DNA of 64,000 nt, from assembly GCF_002443255.2 (NCBI RefSeq), contig NW_019211454.1, positions 24,132,782 through 24,196,781 of the forward strand, given 5' to 3'. Both the position numbers and the translations under genes were made by a program. The stretch is from Varroa destructor (taxonomy: Eukaryota > Arthropoda > Arachnida > Mesostigmata > Varroidae). Below the pieces are notes generated by a model that saw only the letters and a program-made list of their open reading frames with translations, made no database searches and was not told where the DNA came from. Each line of letters opens with the position of its first letter. Positions within the stretch are counted from its first letter, which is position 1. Shown here piece by piece: positions 49,741 through 61,300 of the stretch.

Positions 49741-51500
49741 GTACCATCTTAAGAGCATCCGATAAATTTTTTGAAATAGTGTTATAAACTCGACAAGATT
49801 GATAAAACCTAAATATCAAATGAGTGTTTCAAATGGTTTTACCAACTTACTCAAGTTTTGGAATCGTACTTTCTTGACCTATATATGAAAGTTTTAATTA
49901 TTACCAGCGAAGGTGAACAAATGAAATTTGACTGATTCGAATTAACATAGGGCTATCTCTGGAATATATCCGCAAGCAAGCCCAATTAGATGCCCATGTT
50001 CTCAGCTGTTCCTAAGCCCCGAAAACTTACGAAATGCTAGCTGCGGCAACAACCCCACCATTTTGTCCAGAATACCTATATCATATATAAATCAGAGTAC
50101 GTGCTGAGATATAGTCACCACCGAACCTGGTGTGCCCTCGAAGATTGACGCGGGCTGAAGAGGGGGGTTTTTTAGTAAATATGTCAATGCCCTGCAATAT
50201 TCAGAAGGAATACCTTAGCGTGAGGCTTGCAAGCGGTCAGCAACCTTCTAGGATGATATGTCCTAAAGAACAAAATGACTCTGTCAAAGCCTAGCCAATC
50301 ACTTGGTGCATTTCAGTCGTTCTTAGCTTCGGCCATTCGCTACCTTTTCGTTGCTGTAAATCGTTATAGCGACGCGCCAAAATGCGAAAAAGTTTTTGTC
50401 TGCAAGCGCCATTCTAGCACGTAGCGATAGTGGCTTCATAGAATATGGGTACTCGCCGTATGTATGCATATACGTATACGCTGATTATGCAAAGAATTAG
50501 GGAATCCTCGGGTTTGCTTAATAGATTTTGATTATTTTAGGTCTACGCCATAGATAGTAAGTCGACGTTGTTGCGTGTTCCAGGCGTCATTTGCTCGGAC
50601 ATGTTAGAACGATCAAATGTGTAACTTGCTTGTGTTTCTTCATGAAACTGGGAAGTCTGACGGGGCGGCTTCTCAGCTAGCCAACACGTTAGCCCATCTG
50701 GATATGAGGTGTTCAAGCACGGTACGCTGTCATGTAAAATTGGAGAACATTCCTCACATTCTTAACGCGTAGGTCCGGCCTGATGGGTCCTATCGTTTTC
50801 TTTAGCTGATCCGCTACTACTGCGGAAGGATCTGCCATATCGAAAAATAACACTGGTACGTCTTGGAACTTTGTGTAAACGCATTGGTTACATTTTTTCC
50901 TATGCTTAGCACCTGCTCGTAGAAAACTTTTCCGGAAGCCGGAACAGTTGTCTTACAGGGACTCTTATTTTCTATTGAGTTGTATTCGATTCAGCAATGA
51001 GATTTAATACAAAGTTATCGAACATTAGAACCTCTAGAAGACGAGGGAAGCTTGCAACCAAAACTCAGCTTCATCATCCCTTGAATCGTGCATGTAAGAA
51101 TGTCACTTAGCTATCGGATCTTTACTTCCAGGATCAATCAGTTCCATGTAATTCAGAAATGGCAACTCTAAAAATAGCCCGATTACTCCGAAAATGAGTT
51201 ACCTTAATTTCAGAATGATTCAATATTTAGATGATACTACAAAATCAAAGAGTGCTGTAGCGGCCTTCAGTCAGGTTAGGCGAGTTTCAGATTCAGTGAG
51301 AAGAATATGATCGCTTTACAATGACTATTGACGAAATAATGCCAAACTGCGCCGCTGGGATGGTAGCTCGGATAACTAAATTCGAAGCCGAAAATGATTT
51401 AGTAACGCACGATGATGTGACGGCTTGATTGAACCTTTGTGTGAATTAACGAATATTATTTTTGTTATTCTTTCTTATAAAATTAATATGAGATCTTTCT
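49740..51500. other. Gene-less stretch between transposon relics
   Basis: No block recognised with confidence. A minus-strand string AYRA...TPH near 50700 faintly recalls an LTR-element integrase but the upstream motif is absent. Confidence 0.35.
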
Positions 51501-51504
51501 TCAC

Positions 51505-52070
51505 TCGAAAAACAGAGGCGGTCCGTCCAAGCTCAAAAAAGCAGGCGTTCATAGTAAAATCCAAGAGCTGTCAATGATTTCCGCCAAGATGTTCATGTAC
51601 TGAGAACTACTGTGCATTTGCGACATGGCGTATGCCACACTCCTCTACTTCTATGAAACAGAGCAGAGGTTTAAAATTTAAAAGGTCTATGCATGCCAGT
51701 TTCGGCCGCATATGCAGGTCCTATGTGTTGCACAGATTGATCGTCAACGTCGCCTGCTCCCGTGGGCGACTTAGACGAATTCATTGCGTCATTATCTATA
51801 AAATTTGCGTTCTTTCAAATGACAATTTCCATGTACACCAGGCCATATTAGACAGTGTGCGTTTCCAATAGTGTTTCGAACATGACTGCATTGGTCCTTC
51901 CAGCAAAGGTCGATTGTGCTAAATTACTATACACATAGAGACTGGGTCGGAGGAAGGCAAACAAACTAAGTAAGACAATTTCTCTTTAACAGTCACAATA
52001 GTGCTTGGCATGGCCATGCTGAGACGAGATCCGGCGTAACTGAACGTTGGGCAGCGCGTCATAAGCAAAA
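51505..52070 (+). pseudogene. Tc1-like transposase relic
   Basis: Remnant of a Tc1-family (DD34E) transposase. In order: RGGPSKL at 51514, matching the GRPxKL linker of the paired-like DNA-binding region. DRQRRLLPWA at 51739 matches the R-x-R-R-L-x-W-A segment before the catalytic core. DNFHVHQAILDSVRFQ at 51821 matches the D-N-A-x-x-H-x-A second catalytic Asp block. HRDWVGGRQ at 51934 matches the end of the N-P-I-E-x-x-W-D-x-L-G-R-R block. MAMLRRDP near 52010 resembles the C-terminal S-M-x-x-R segment. The blocks are in different frames, the first catalytic Asp and the third-residue Glu block are degraded, and stops are present, so it is dead. TIRs were not identified. It has no relation to the mariner relic at 21.6 kb. 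Confidence 0.65.
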
Positions 52071-52519
52071 AATTATAGGCGTATTAATAACGGCTCCTGA
52101 TATTAGATCCAAATTGCCATAATCAGCGAATTCTGTTTTGCAATACGGACAAGTGTTTCGTAATGTTTTCTACATAATATAAAATAGCATGTTGTTGACC
52201 GCGATTATAAAATATGAGGTGCACAATAACTTCTGTTCCATGCGATTGGAACAGCATCAGATTGAACGAATGCGTGCAAAGATGCATAGGCCTCTTCCAC
52301 GAAACAGCACGTGCTTTGAATGCTTATGGTCGCGCTACTATTCTATGTATGCACTGGGGGTGTGGTGGAAAGCGAACAGAAATGTAGTATCAAGGTTCTA
52401 CTTTCTTTCAGACAGAATCGGATTGTTGTGGTTTCTGTTTTGGGACAGTGGAAGAAAACGTTGCGCACCTGACAGGACTGTTGTGTAATAACGGCGATCG
52501 GAACTAGGTCGAAAATAAA

Positions 52520-53330
52520 CGACAGCAAAGAACCGTCGTCTGATGTAGTTTTGTTATTGTGTTTGTTATACGACGAACCTCTCAACGCTGCTGACTGCCT
52601 TGTTTTACTCCCTTTCATTCTGTTTTCTTCTCTATCAGCTTAACTCTGTTGCGTAGCAGCAACAACAGCACTAGCGATACTGGGATTCTTCTTCCTTTCG
52701 TTAGTCCTCTCGCAAGTTCTTTACGGAGTAGAAGCGATGACAGGGAGCTGAACGAGGTGTTCAGTCGCTACCGTCGAGGCGGGTTAGCAGTAACTGTGGC
52801 GGGTCATCGAGCTCGAGTCTGTTTTGTCATTCTGTACTGGTAGGCTACTCACCACATCCAGCACCTTTCCTTGTTCCCCTGTGTTCCAGCTTGCCCCCTT
52901 TACTCCTTGTCCCATTCGATGCAAGGCAGCAGGACGAGGCTGCCTGTTCGCTGCTTATGCTTATTGCTTGCTTCTTCGTTGGCGGTCGTCGGTGTTGAGC
53001 GCAGGGACATCCCACCTTACTATATGTCGTCGCTCCGCCGCAGCCATTTATCAAAGAGACGCAAAAACAAGCGAACAAAGAGAAAAATAAACTCGGGCGC
53101 AGTGGTAGAGAGCCAAGGCCAGGACTGCAGTCGGTAGTGCCTGTAGAGTATCGGCGATCGAAATGAGGTAATAATCTAAGATAAAGAAGATGAAAATAAC
53201 GAGAAGGGTGAAGAAAACGACGAGAAAAGAACCACCAGAATGGAGCGGCAATGAAACTGAACAAGAATACACCTCTCTATAAAGAAGCAACCCAGAATTC
53301 TTTTCCGCTTCTACTACTGCCCTTTTGTGC
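52520..53330. other. GC-richer island
   Basis: Balanced composition with overlapping frames on both strands, including 52845-53264 minus (139 codons) against 52871-53137 plus. Neither shows a recognisable domain; the minus frame is rich in Ser, Cys and Phe. Imperfect CAGCAACAA triplets occur near 52656. Confidence 0.4.
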
Positions 53331-54430
53331 TGCCCTTACCGCCACAAGCATCTCCTGCTGGGGGGACGCGAAAGACGTTAGGTACATTTGAAAAAGCAGA
53401 CTGCAAGCAAATAATAGGCAGGAGTGAAAAGACAAATGTTTCTTTTCGCTTTCCCTCTACAAATCCACTTTGCATGTTCCTATATCCCACTATTCCTGCT
53501 TAATTGCATAGACTGAAATCGTTAGCCCTCACTGACGTCTCATAGCTACGACAACAGCAGCATCCTATTCGGTGGGCTTCCGACCTGGGAGACTTGTGGC
53601 AAGTAGAGTAAACACGCTGTCTCATCGTATAGGGTCGTTCGAGCGCCGCGCACACTACCTATCTTCAAATCATTAGTGATGCATCTCGATCGTTAGCCGT
53701 CTCAATCTGTCTGTCGTATCGACCTACGAGAGACTAAAGAAATGAACAAATGGCAGGTTAGGAAACAAACGAAGCAGAGATCGGACGAATAGCATCGTAA
53801 ACGGGATGTAACATAAACGTACGTTTTGCTCTGAGAATTCCTGAACTATGGACAATGGAATTGATTCGCGGAAAGAAATATCCAGAACAAACTAGGAAAT
53901 GCAGATCGTGAAATGTGACGCGTACCCCTCAACTGTTTTGTGCTGTAATATATATTAAAGTATATATATGTACCACCTGTTCCATATATTTGCCTATAAT
54001 ATATACAAGGTTATTTTATAAGTAAATATAGGTTAAGCAGGTGCAGATTAGAAAAGGATAACCTTAAGTGACACAAACACAGACAAATATCATCACGCAT
54101 GCTACTTGATCTTTGAAGGTAGGTATACATCTATGGATGTCAAAGTCTATTGCGACTGACGCTAGGCAGGAAGTTCAAGGAATTTACACCTCAAAAAATC
54201 GAATGTCTTTAGAAGAAGGCTAAAGTGAGTAGCGTCTCTGGCTTTGCTTCTACTCTATTTTTAACTTTCGTTTTTTACTACTTTTAACTTTACGATATTC
54301 CGACGACGTGCTGCAAAGGGACCCCACTAAACCTCAAATTAAACTCTTGTTGGTCAAATTAATGGTTATAAAATTACGCAGGCTTTGGCAATTACCAAGA
54401 GCCAAAGCATTTTGTTTGCCATAAACGGTT
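53330..54430. other. Gene-less stretch
   Basis: No recognisable coding region or repeat beyond short AT-rich tracts near 53947-54005. Confidence 0.45.
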
Positions 54431-54439
54431 TTGTGCGAC

Positions 54440-55275
54440 AGAACTAAACAACCGTGTTTCCGTTATGGCTGTCTCTGATCTTCAATTGAAATTGAGAGTT
54501 GAACTCAGACAAGCTGAATGCGCCACTGTATATCCCGATTCAAGATTTTCACTCTGGGCTGCACTGCAAGCGGCGGAAGCTTACGGACTACGATGAAAAA
54601 GAAGAGACTATGCATTCTACGTTTGCTATTTTGCTATCAGCAGAGAACTAATGGACGATCAAATTATAATACATCCCGACTGGTTTTCTGATCGAAAATT
54701 GCGTTACTTGAACACTGGTCCGAACAGGACAAACGTCCTACCACAGCATAACAGCCGAGTTCTGTTTTTGAATATGCTAAACTTAGAAAATTGAAGGTCG
54801 ACAAGCTGGCACAGGTACTCTATTCGTAGAAACTGATTAGCTCTGGGTGATCATTTTTGAAATTATATTTCAAGGCCGCTTTCGTGAAACGATTCGATCA
54901 ACAACGACCACCTATTTTAGATCTAAACGCGCAAACTATTATTATCGTATAGTAAACATGCTACCTAAGAGATCACGTAGGTGAATTCGGGCCATGAGGA
55001 AGCTCATGAAATAGTTTTGATAGGCATCTGTTTTCTTTGCTAGTGGAGATACTTGTCGACTACCTTGGTCGTAGTAACTCCACGTCTGCACTAGTTTGTC
55101 ACAAGATCAGCTCCAAAGCTGGCGTTGTTTGTTCAAGCTGTTAATAGGAGGCATTGACAATTGTTGGAGAAAGGGGCAAAACAAGCCGGTTGGCAAATAA
55201 AGGGGGCTGGCGAGAAAACAAAGCTTACGGGTCACTGGTATTTTATCGAGAAACTCAATGTACAAGTGTTTGTTT
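54440..55275. other. Probable transposon-derived stretch, unassigned
   Basis: Protein-like frames run in the same direction as the pogo-like relic that follows, for example VELRQAECATVYPDSRFSLW (from about 54502) and later RELMDDQIIIHPDWFSD. They carry stops and frameshifts and match no family I can name. They may be the upstream part of the same element or another relic. Confidence 0.2.
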
Positions 55276-55279
55276 GTAA

Positions 55280-55525
55280 TGCTCACAACGTTCGTTTCCT
55301 ATTCGAAATAAGCCGACTACAAGATTCCTCTCACAATCAACACTCAGTCCTGCGCCTGCAGAAAACCTGCAGCTATTCAATATTGATGAGTTCGGGCTAA
55401 AGCTTCCAGTTATGTCTAATACTTATTTTGAGTCATTTCCATGTAAAACACTAGCATATAATGCTAACCCTGACGACACGAAATCATTTTCTCGGCCCTC
55501 GTTAACGAACGCCATTTATATTTGA
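55280..55525 (+). pseudogene. pogo / CENP-B-like (Jerky/Tigger) transposase relic
   Basis: A stop-free frame of 81 codons without an ATG start. It carries ENLQLFNIDEFGL (55364-55402), matching the I-x-N-x-D-E-T-G-L block that holds the first catalytic Asp of the DDE superfamily shared by pogo, Tigger and the domesticated CENP-B and Jerky proteins. About fifteen residues on, FPCKTLAYN follows, matching the L-P-x-K-T-L-A segment that comes after this block in Jerky-type proteins, then DDTKSFSRPSLTN where S-K-E-R-L-T-V is expected. The second and third catalytic residues were not found; a DNA string near 55527 could be a remnant of the D-N block. Recognition rests on two adjoining blocks, so this is a moderate call. 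Confidence 0.4.
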
Positions 55526-55529
55526 CAAT

Positions 55530-57000
55530 GCCGTGGCAATAAAGTAATTTTCTTTGTTGTCATGTATTGTGTTAAATGGGTCGTTGCCGGCGCTCAAAAC
55601 AATAGTGACCTTTGCCACCTTTCAGTCAAAAGCTTCACCGTTAAAGCCGCAATAGCACAGCTTAGACCTCGCTTCCAACGTCACCGTAAATGACAGACGT
55701 TACGCATTGTATTCGATCATTTTAGACTGCAAATAGGATTACCTATTAAGGCAAAACACTCAGATTCCACTAGCTACGACAGTGTTAATCCATCGTTACG
55801 ACTTTGTATACAAATGAAAGCACTTTTGCCAGATACTTACGCTCCCAAATCAAATGAAACAATTCTAAAATTTCAACAGAGTACTTGAGTTTCTTTCTGC
55901 CGATTCATGGCTACGTACTTCTCACGCAAAAGTAATGATCGTAGATTATCGTAGCTTATATGTAAAACATATACCTAACTATCAAAATGTAGAAAAATCA
56001 TTTTAAAAGTATGTACAGAAGAAGCTGGCTGAATATGTGTAGTTATAAAAATTAACCCCTAAGTAACGTATATTCTAATGCTGTTTTATGGCATTTTAAG
56101 TTATTGTTGTTCTTTGGTGACCTCGATTTTTCTTCCAAGAACATTATCTACCAAACTATCACATTAACTGTAATAGCTAAGATCAGTCTCAGCGTTGCAG
56201 AAGGATATTTTTGGGAGATCCAACATATAGCACAAATAGTTGGGTTACTTTAAAAAAAACGATGAACAAAGCTGGATGAATTTTTGTGAGACCATTATGG
56301 AAATGTGTACCGTAGCTAAATAGCTACTATAGCAATTCTGAAAACCCAGAGATAGACAGACGGATTTTGGGAAACGTATGTGGTGAGCCACGTCGATGCC
56401 GTTCAGGGTTACTTATCAAATAGGTAAATAGCAAGCTACTAAAAATAATGAGAGTATTTATAAGTAAATTTACACTATTCCCGTAGATGCTAACACTAAC
56501 TGATAAGCACCATAAATAATGATAGGATTATATCATGAGTTTACAGCAGACTACCCAGAATGACACTTATCGTTCAAGTGAGGCAAGTTTTATCAGAAAA
56601 CATTTGAGCGGCGTCAATAATGCACTGGCTGTAATAAGTTAGTGCTTCTCGTTCACGTATAATTACACGAACGACATGCATCGGATTCTTAATGTGCCCC
56701 ATCTTCAGAGTCCGTAGTTATTTATATAAACCATTAAAATTTGGCCTTGCAATAGAGTCTTTGATTTAGGTACCACACTGCTGGCAAGATGAATCAACGC
56801 CATAGACACCACTCATTGTACGATAGAGTGGCTCTAAAGGCGGGAAAAGATTAAAGCATGTTGCATAATAGATCCTCACTGCCATTTCGGCCTTATTGTT
56901 CATTGTTTTCTTAGCCATTCAGCTCGAACACGTATTTTCCTTGTTCTAGAGTCAGTATGTCTCTGCTATGTCACAATCTTGACAAAAACGATTGTGAACT
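55530..57000. other. AT-rich stretch with no recognisable features
   Basis: Only short frames. It may include the decayed tail of the pogo-like relic. Confidence 0.4.
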
Positions 57001-57133
57001 AATCGTCCTATGGTCGATTTTCGGCTCTTGGTGATCTTACCGTTGCCGCTGCCAGTGATGCTGTCGCTGCTGCGCCATCCGTCTCTTCGGTGCACCATCT
57101 CTGAACATGCACTGTACTTTGTTGTCAGTGCTG

Positions 57134-57137
<4 letters not shown>

Positions 57138-57169
<32 letters not shown>

Positions 57170-57172
57170 TTA
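57138..57172. repeat. (ACT)n microsatellite
   Basis: About eleven uninterrupted ACT units. In one plus-strand frame this reads as a run of threonines. Confidence 0.95.
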
Positions 57173-58046
57173 TAGACGTCGTTAAAGGTATTTATTATTG
57201 TGATGGTACCTCCAAAGTGGTTGAGGCTAGGACCCCCTAAACGAGCTGCTGGTCAAGGACTAGCTAAGACGGAATTGGAAAACAAGTCGAGACAGGCAGC
57301 CAATAGTGGTACCGAGATGGGTGCAGATAGTTCGGTTTCGCATGATCCCCATCTGTGGTTATCCTACCACCAATGATTCGCGGTGGTTTGTTTGGTAGGG
57401 CTCGTGAGAACGTGGCAGTAGCTAGCAAAAATGAGTCAAGCTCGTCAACAATAGCAGCGCAATTCGATTTCTGGTAGCATTCCACATCGAAATGTCCACC
57501 GCTCTTTTGAACAAGACCGCCGACGCTGCGCCCCACGGCTAACACCTCCAATAATCGCAACGAATGTGCTGGTGTTCGGCCATCCTTAACCCTTCGCCTG
57601 TCTTTCGCCCTCTTTCAATATAGAGACTACAGCAGCAGCCGAAGCATCAGCAAAAGCAGCAGGCTAAAGGCAGGCTTGCTGTAAACGTAAAGCCCGAGGC
57701 GTTCAGAGAACGCGCGTTAGCGAACGATTTTCCCCAATTTCCCGCTCCCAGGTTGAAGATTCCATTTACTTCACGGATCACTCTTCATCCGTCATCCGTG
57801 CCTCAATGTCCTCCAATCAATAGCCGATTGGCCATTGGCCCAATCAGATGGGACAGGCGTTACTACAGTTACTGCTATGGTCTGTGAAAGTGCAGCATAC
57901 GGATAGGAGAGAGGAACTCGCGGAGAGCAGATGGGCGATAGAAAAAAAATTCCTCAGGGCTGGAGGGTAATGCGGGGTAATGGAGGTATAGGATACGTAT
58001 GCGTGTGTTTGTATGTGTGTGGGAGAGAGAAGTTGTGTCTCTATTT

Positions 58047-58052
<6 letters not shown>

Positions 58053-58082
<30 letters not shown>
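58053..58082. repeat. (GT)n microsatellite
   Basis: About fourteen GT units, flanked on the left by degenerate TGTGTG and GAGAGA and on the right by a GGGAGGGAGAGAAAGACAGA purine tract. Confidence 0.95.
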
Positions 58083-58085
<3 letters not shown>

Positions 58086-58329
58086 AAAGAACGGGAGGGA
58101 GAGAAAGACAGAGACAGGATACGTTGACGATGAATGTGAAGAGAGAAGACGAAGAAGAAAAAGAAGAAGATGCTGAACAGGCGGTCGGTCAAATGTATGA
58201 TGTATGCTGCGGATCTGAGAAACTTGTGTCAACATTTATGAGTAGCATTAGCAGAGACTCAAAGACAGACATCTTGAGAAGAATATGACGGAATCGTATA
58301 GTGCCGTCATTATCGCTACCCCATGGCAG

Positions 58330-61300
58330 AAGGCTCTGTCATGCTTCTGTCAACCGGGTGAAAAGTGATGTTCTCAAGGGCTGCTGTCAGAGTCGTTCTC
58401 CTTATTAGGGACCTCTTGCTAAAGATTGTAGGGTAAGACGAGGCAGAATTTCTATGCTCTACTATAATACTATACGTGCGCCGAATTCAGTCACACATGC
58501 GGATGGGTCCGTTAGGCCGACAACGGGTAGCCGATGTGGAATATTAAAAACTGTCCGGAAGATCGCAGTGATTGCGAACGCGGGGGCTATTTTGCGAATA
58601 CAACATCAGATAACGATGTGGATATTTGCCATATGGTTGTCTTGGATGACTCAACTAAAATATTACCATTTCATATATAGTTATATGATTAGAACATTGG
58701 CAATATATAGAGTATGATATCATCAAATGTTTTCTTCATTTACATCCTTTGGCAAGGGTCTAACAGTGTATTCGGGTACAAAATGAATAATGAGCCCTAT
58801 GTTAGGCATATGTAGCCTGACAGATAGAACACTGCTTACATGGAACTCGTCATTAGGAAGAAGAGATGACTCCTGAGTAACTTACGAAAACGAGCCAAAG
58901 TCGGTTACTACCTGGAAATAAGAACAAATGAGATGTACGTACTTGGCTAGTTCGTTTGGAAATTCATGGCAACTCGATTTCTTACAATATAAGAGTAGTG
59001 ATTCCAATAAATCACGTTCTGGGAAAACTTTCACGCATTTGTGAAGTCTTGTATAACGATGCACACTTTTAGGGACAGGTTTTCCTACAATTTCGAAAAT
59101 TAAGTATAGCTTCAGAGGAGAAGTGATTTTTCAAATGAAAAACACCGTGGACGTTTTTATTCATACGAATATACCGCTATCGAGGGTCTGCTTTCTTCGC
59201 TACATTAACACACTATTCGTACCTATCATTTAAACATATAGGTGTTGTAGGCTTACCACACATTTTTGCAAATTTTTAATGGAGTTAGAATACACGCTTT
59301 TATTACAGAATCCGCCACATGTTTCACCTCAGCCAGTTTTTAAAAAGAACATGTTCAAACACTAAAAAAATTCTATATTTATGGGCAGTTATATTGCATG
59401 GTAGGGAAAAAGGTATAAAATTATCCGTATCAAGTGAGATAGTTTTCGCTTAAAGTTTGCCGCGACCATCTTCGTCCACGCAGCGATTCTGAATACGACT
59501 GCGCATATGACGGCAGCTATTGGTCCCTTCACGCTGCGAATTACTGATTTAAGTTTCGATTGGTATACGTCCCGAAAGACTCCTATAGAAATTAGCAACC
59601 CTATAGCGCTCTCGTAGATACATCATGTTAAAAGATCAGGCCTTGGCGATTTGTGTTCGGGCCGATACAGGCATCCTATCACTGAGAATCGTTCGGTTTG
59701 TAACTGCTATGATGGGCACACTAGGGAAATTGTAGAAGAATTTATACAACTGTAACATAAGCCGAGCAAAAACACGGACCAAGAGTAGTACGGTTTTTAT
59801 TAACGACGCGACTGACTTAGAAGCAGTTGCACGGTCCTTTTATAAAGAGAATGTGAATTGAAAGACATACCACCAACGACATGCTGTCGGCTAGAAACAC
59901 GTTAACTACGCTTTCAGTAGATGGACGGGGATCTCAAACAACTAGCAATTTATTAAATATTATGTTTGATTTACCGACTACTGTGCGGTATACTTTTATA
60001 ACCACTACAAACAACTCCCATGTACGAACATAAGCAAGCTTGATATATGGAGTTTAGTCAGGGTTCGCGATAGCATCCGTATTACTTAAGTTATACAGGA
60101 TAATGGAAGGTAGAATCATTTCACATTGCACACAAAATCTAATATTCGATGATATTTTCGAGCTTGTCTTCTTCAATTAGCGATATCTTCAAAAAGCTCT
60201 CAATTGCGAAGATAGATAGCCTTCAAGTTCATGCAAGGTGAGGATTAAACAAAATTACTTGATCCGAGACAAGGCTGTTCCTTGGCCTTGGCAGTAAGAA
60301 AATGAGCGGTAAGGTTTGTTAGCGTCTTGGATATTTCGTTTCCCGACTGCCATAGCTCAAATAGCTAACTTCCTAGGCCTATTATTTTTCAGTATCGTAT
60401 GTCTCTAGAATCTTTACAAAGACGTTAGAGTCATACGTATCTTATGGTGTGTGTCTAGTTTTTTTCTTTCTACGCATTACATCGTTACACTGTCAATTAT
60501 CGATTTGTACTAAACGATATAACTGAACTAGTCTATTGCTGCGCGTTTCTAACGAAGCATATTTTCCGCCAAAGGTTTGAATAGTATAATCTACTCGGTC
60601 TAAAGGCCTTCTCAGTAAGATTATTTTTTTCATTTTACAGAGGGATACATACTTTGTCGAATCATATTGACCACTATTCTTCCAATAACCACAGGAGATA
60701 TAGTAGATACCGCAGCACTTGTTTGTACGACAACTTGATGATACATGTCCATTTGTTGCCACCTGGCCTCTTTGCTTGAGAAGAATTACGTGCTGGATGA
60801 CGCAAAATCATAGAAATGTATTTACCTTTAACCTTAGGAAATTGTCGCTTTTTCAAGTTAACAAAGTATAAGGTCCGCAACCATTGAATCTACTCTAATC
60901 GAAATCCTTTTCGAAAAACGTTAAGTATAGCTTGCCGAAGTTGCGAGCGTTTTAAAAGGATTTAAACGGTTGTTTCATAAAAAAAATGACTGAGCTCCTA
61001 GTATTTTGCGAGATAGGGGATCGGATCAGGTTAACGAAATTGGATCGAAACCCGCCCTTTGAACGACGGCACGTATAGTATCGTCTTTATATCCATTGGT
61101 ATCCGTTTTAACTCTTTAACTCTGGATAGCTTACTTTTAAAGATATTCCATTCTGTCTGTACACATTGCTCCCACTAGATGCGGCGTTAAGGTCCAATGT
61201 CTAACTTAGTGTGGAGCTTCGTGAGGAGTAACCTTACCTTGCTCTGTTTTATATCTTCAGCTATTAATTACAGTTCTCTTGCTAACGAAAAACGTTGTCC

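Larger units (their letters stand above)
57010..58330. other. GC-richer island with microsatellites
   Basis: Balanced composition, an (ACT)n and a (GT)n microsatellite, and a purine-rich tract (GAAGAAGAAAAAGAAGAAG, about 58149). Frames here are dominated by repeat translation (Thr runs, His-Thr runs) or overlap on opposite strands. No gene is supported. Confidence 0.45.

Noticed and set aside
50600..50760. Minus-strand AYRA...TPH string resembling an LTR-element integrase
   Set aside because: The diagnostic HPxxNG-type motif and the catalytic residues upstream are missing.
52845..53264. 139-codon minus-strand frame
   Set aside because: Low-complexity Phe/Ser/Cys composition, overlaps two plus-strand frames, no domain.
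57875..58192. 105-codon minus-strand frame
   Set aside because: Mostly His-Thr runs from the GT microsatellite and Phe/Ser from the purine tract; a repeat artefact.
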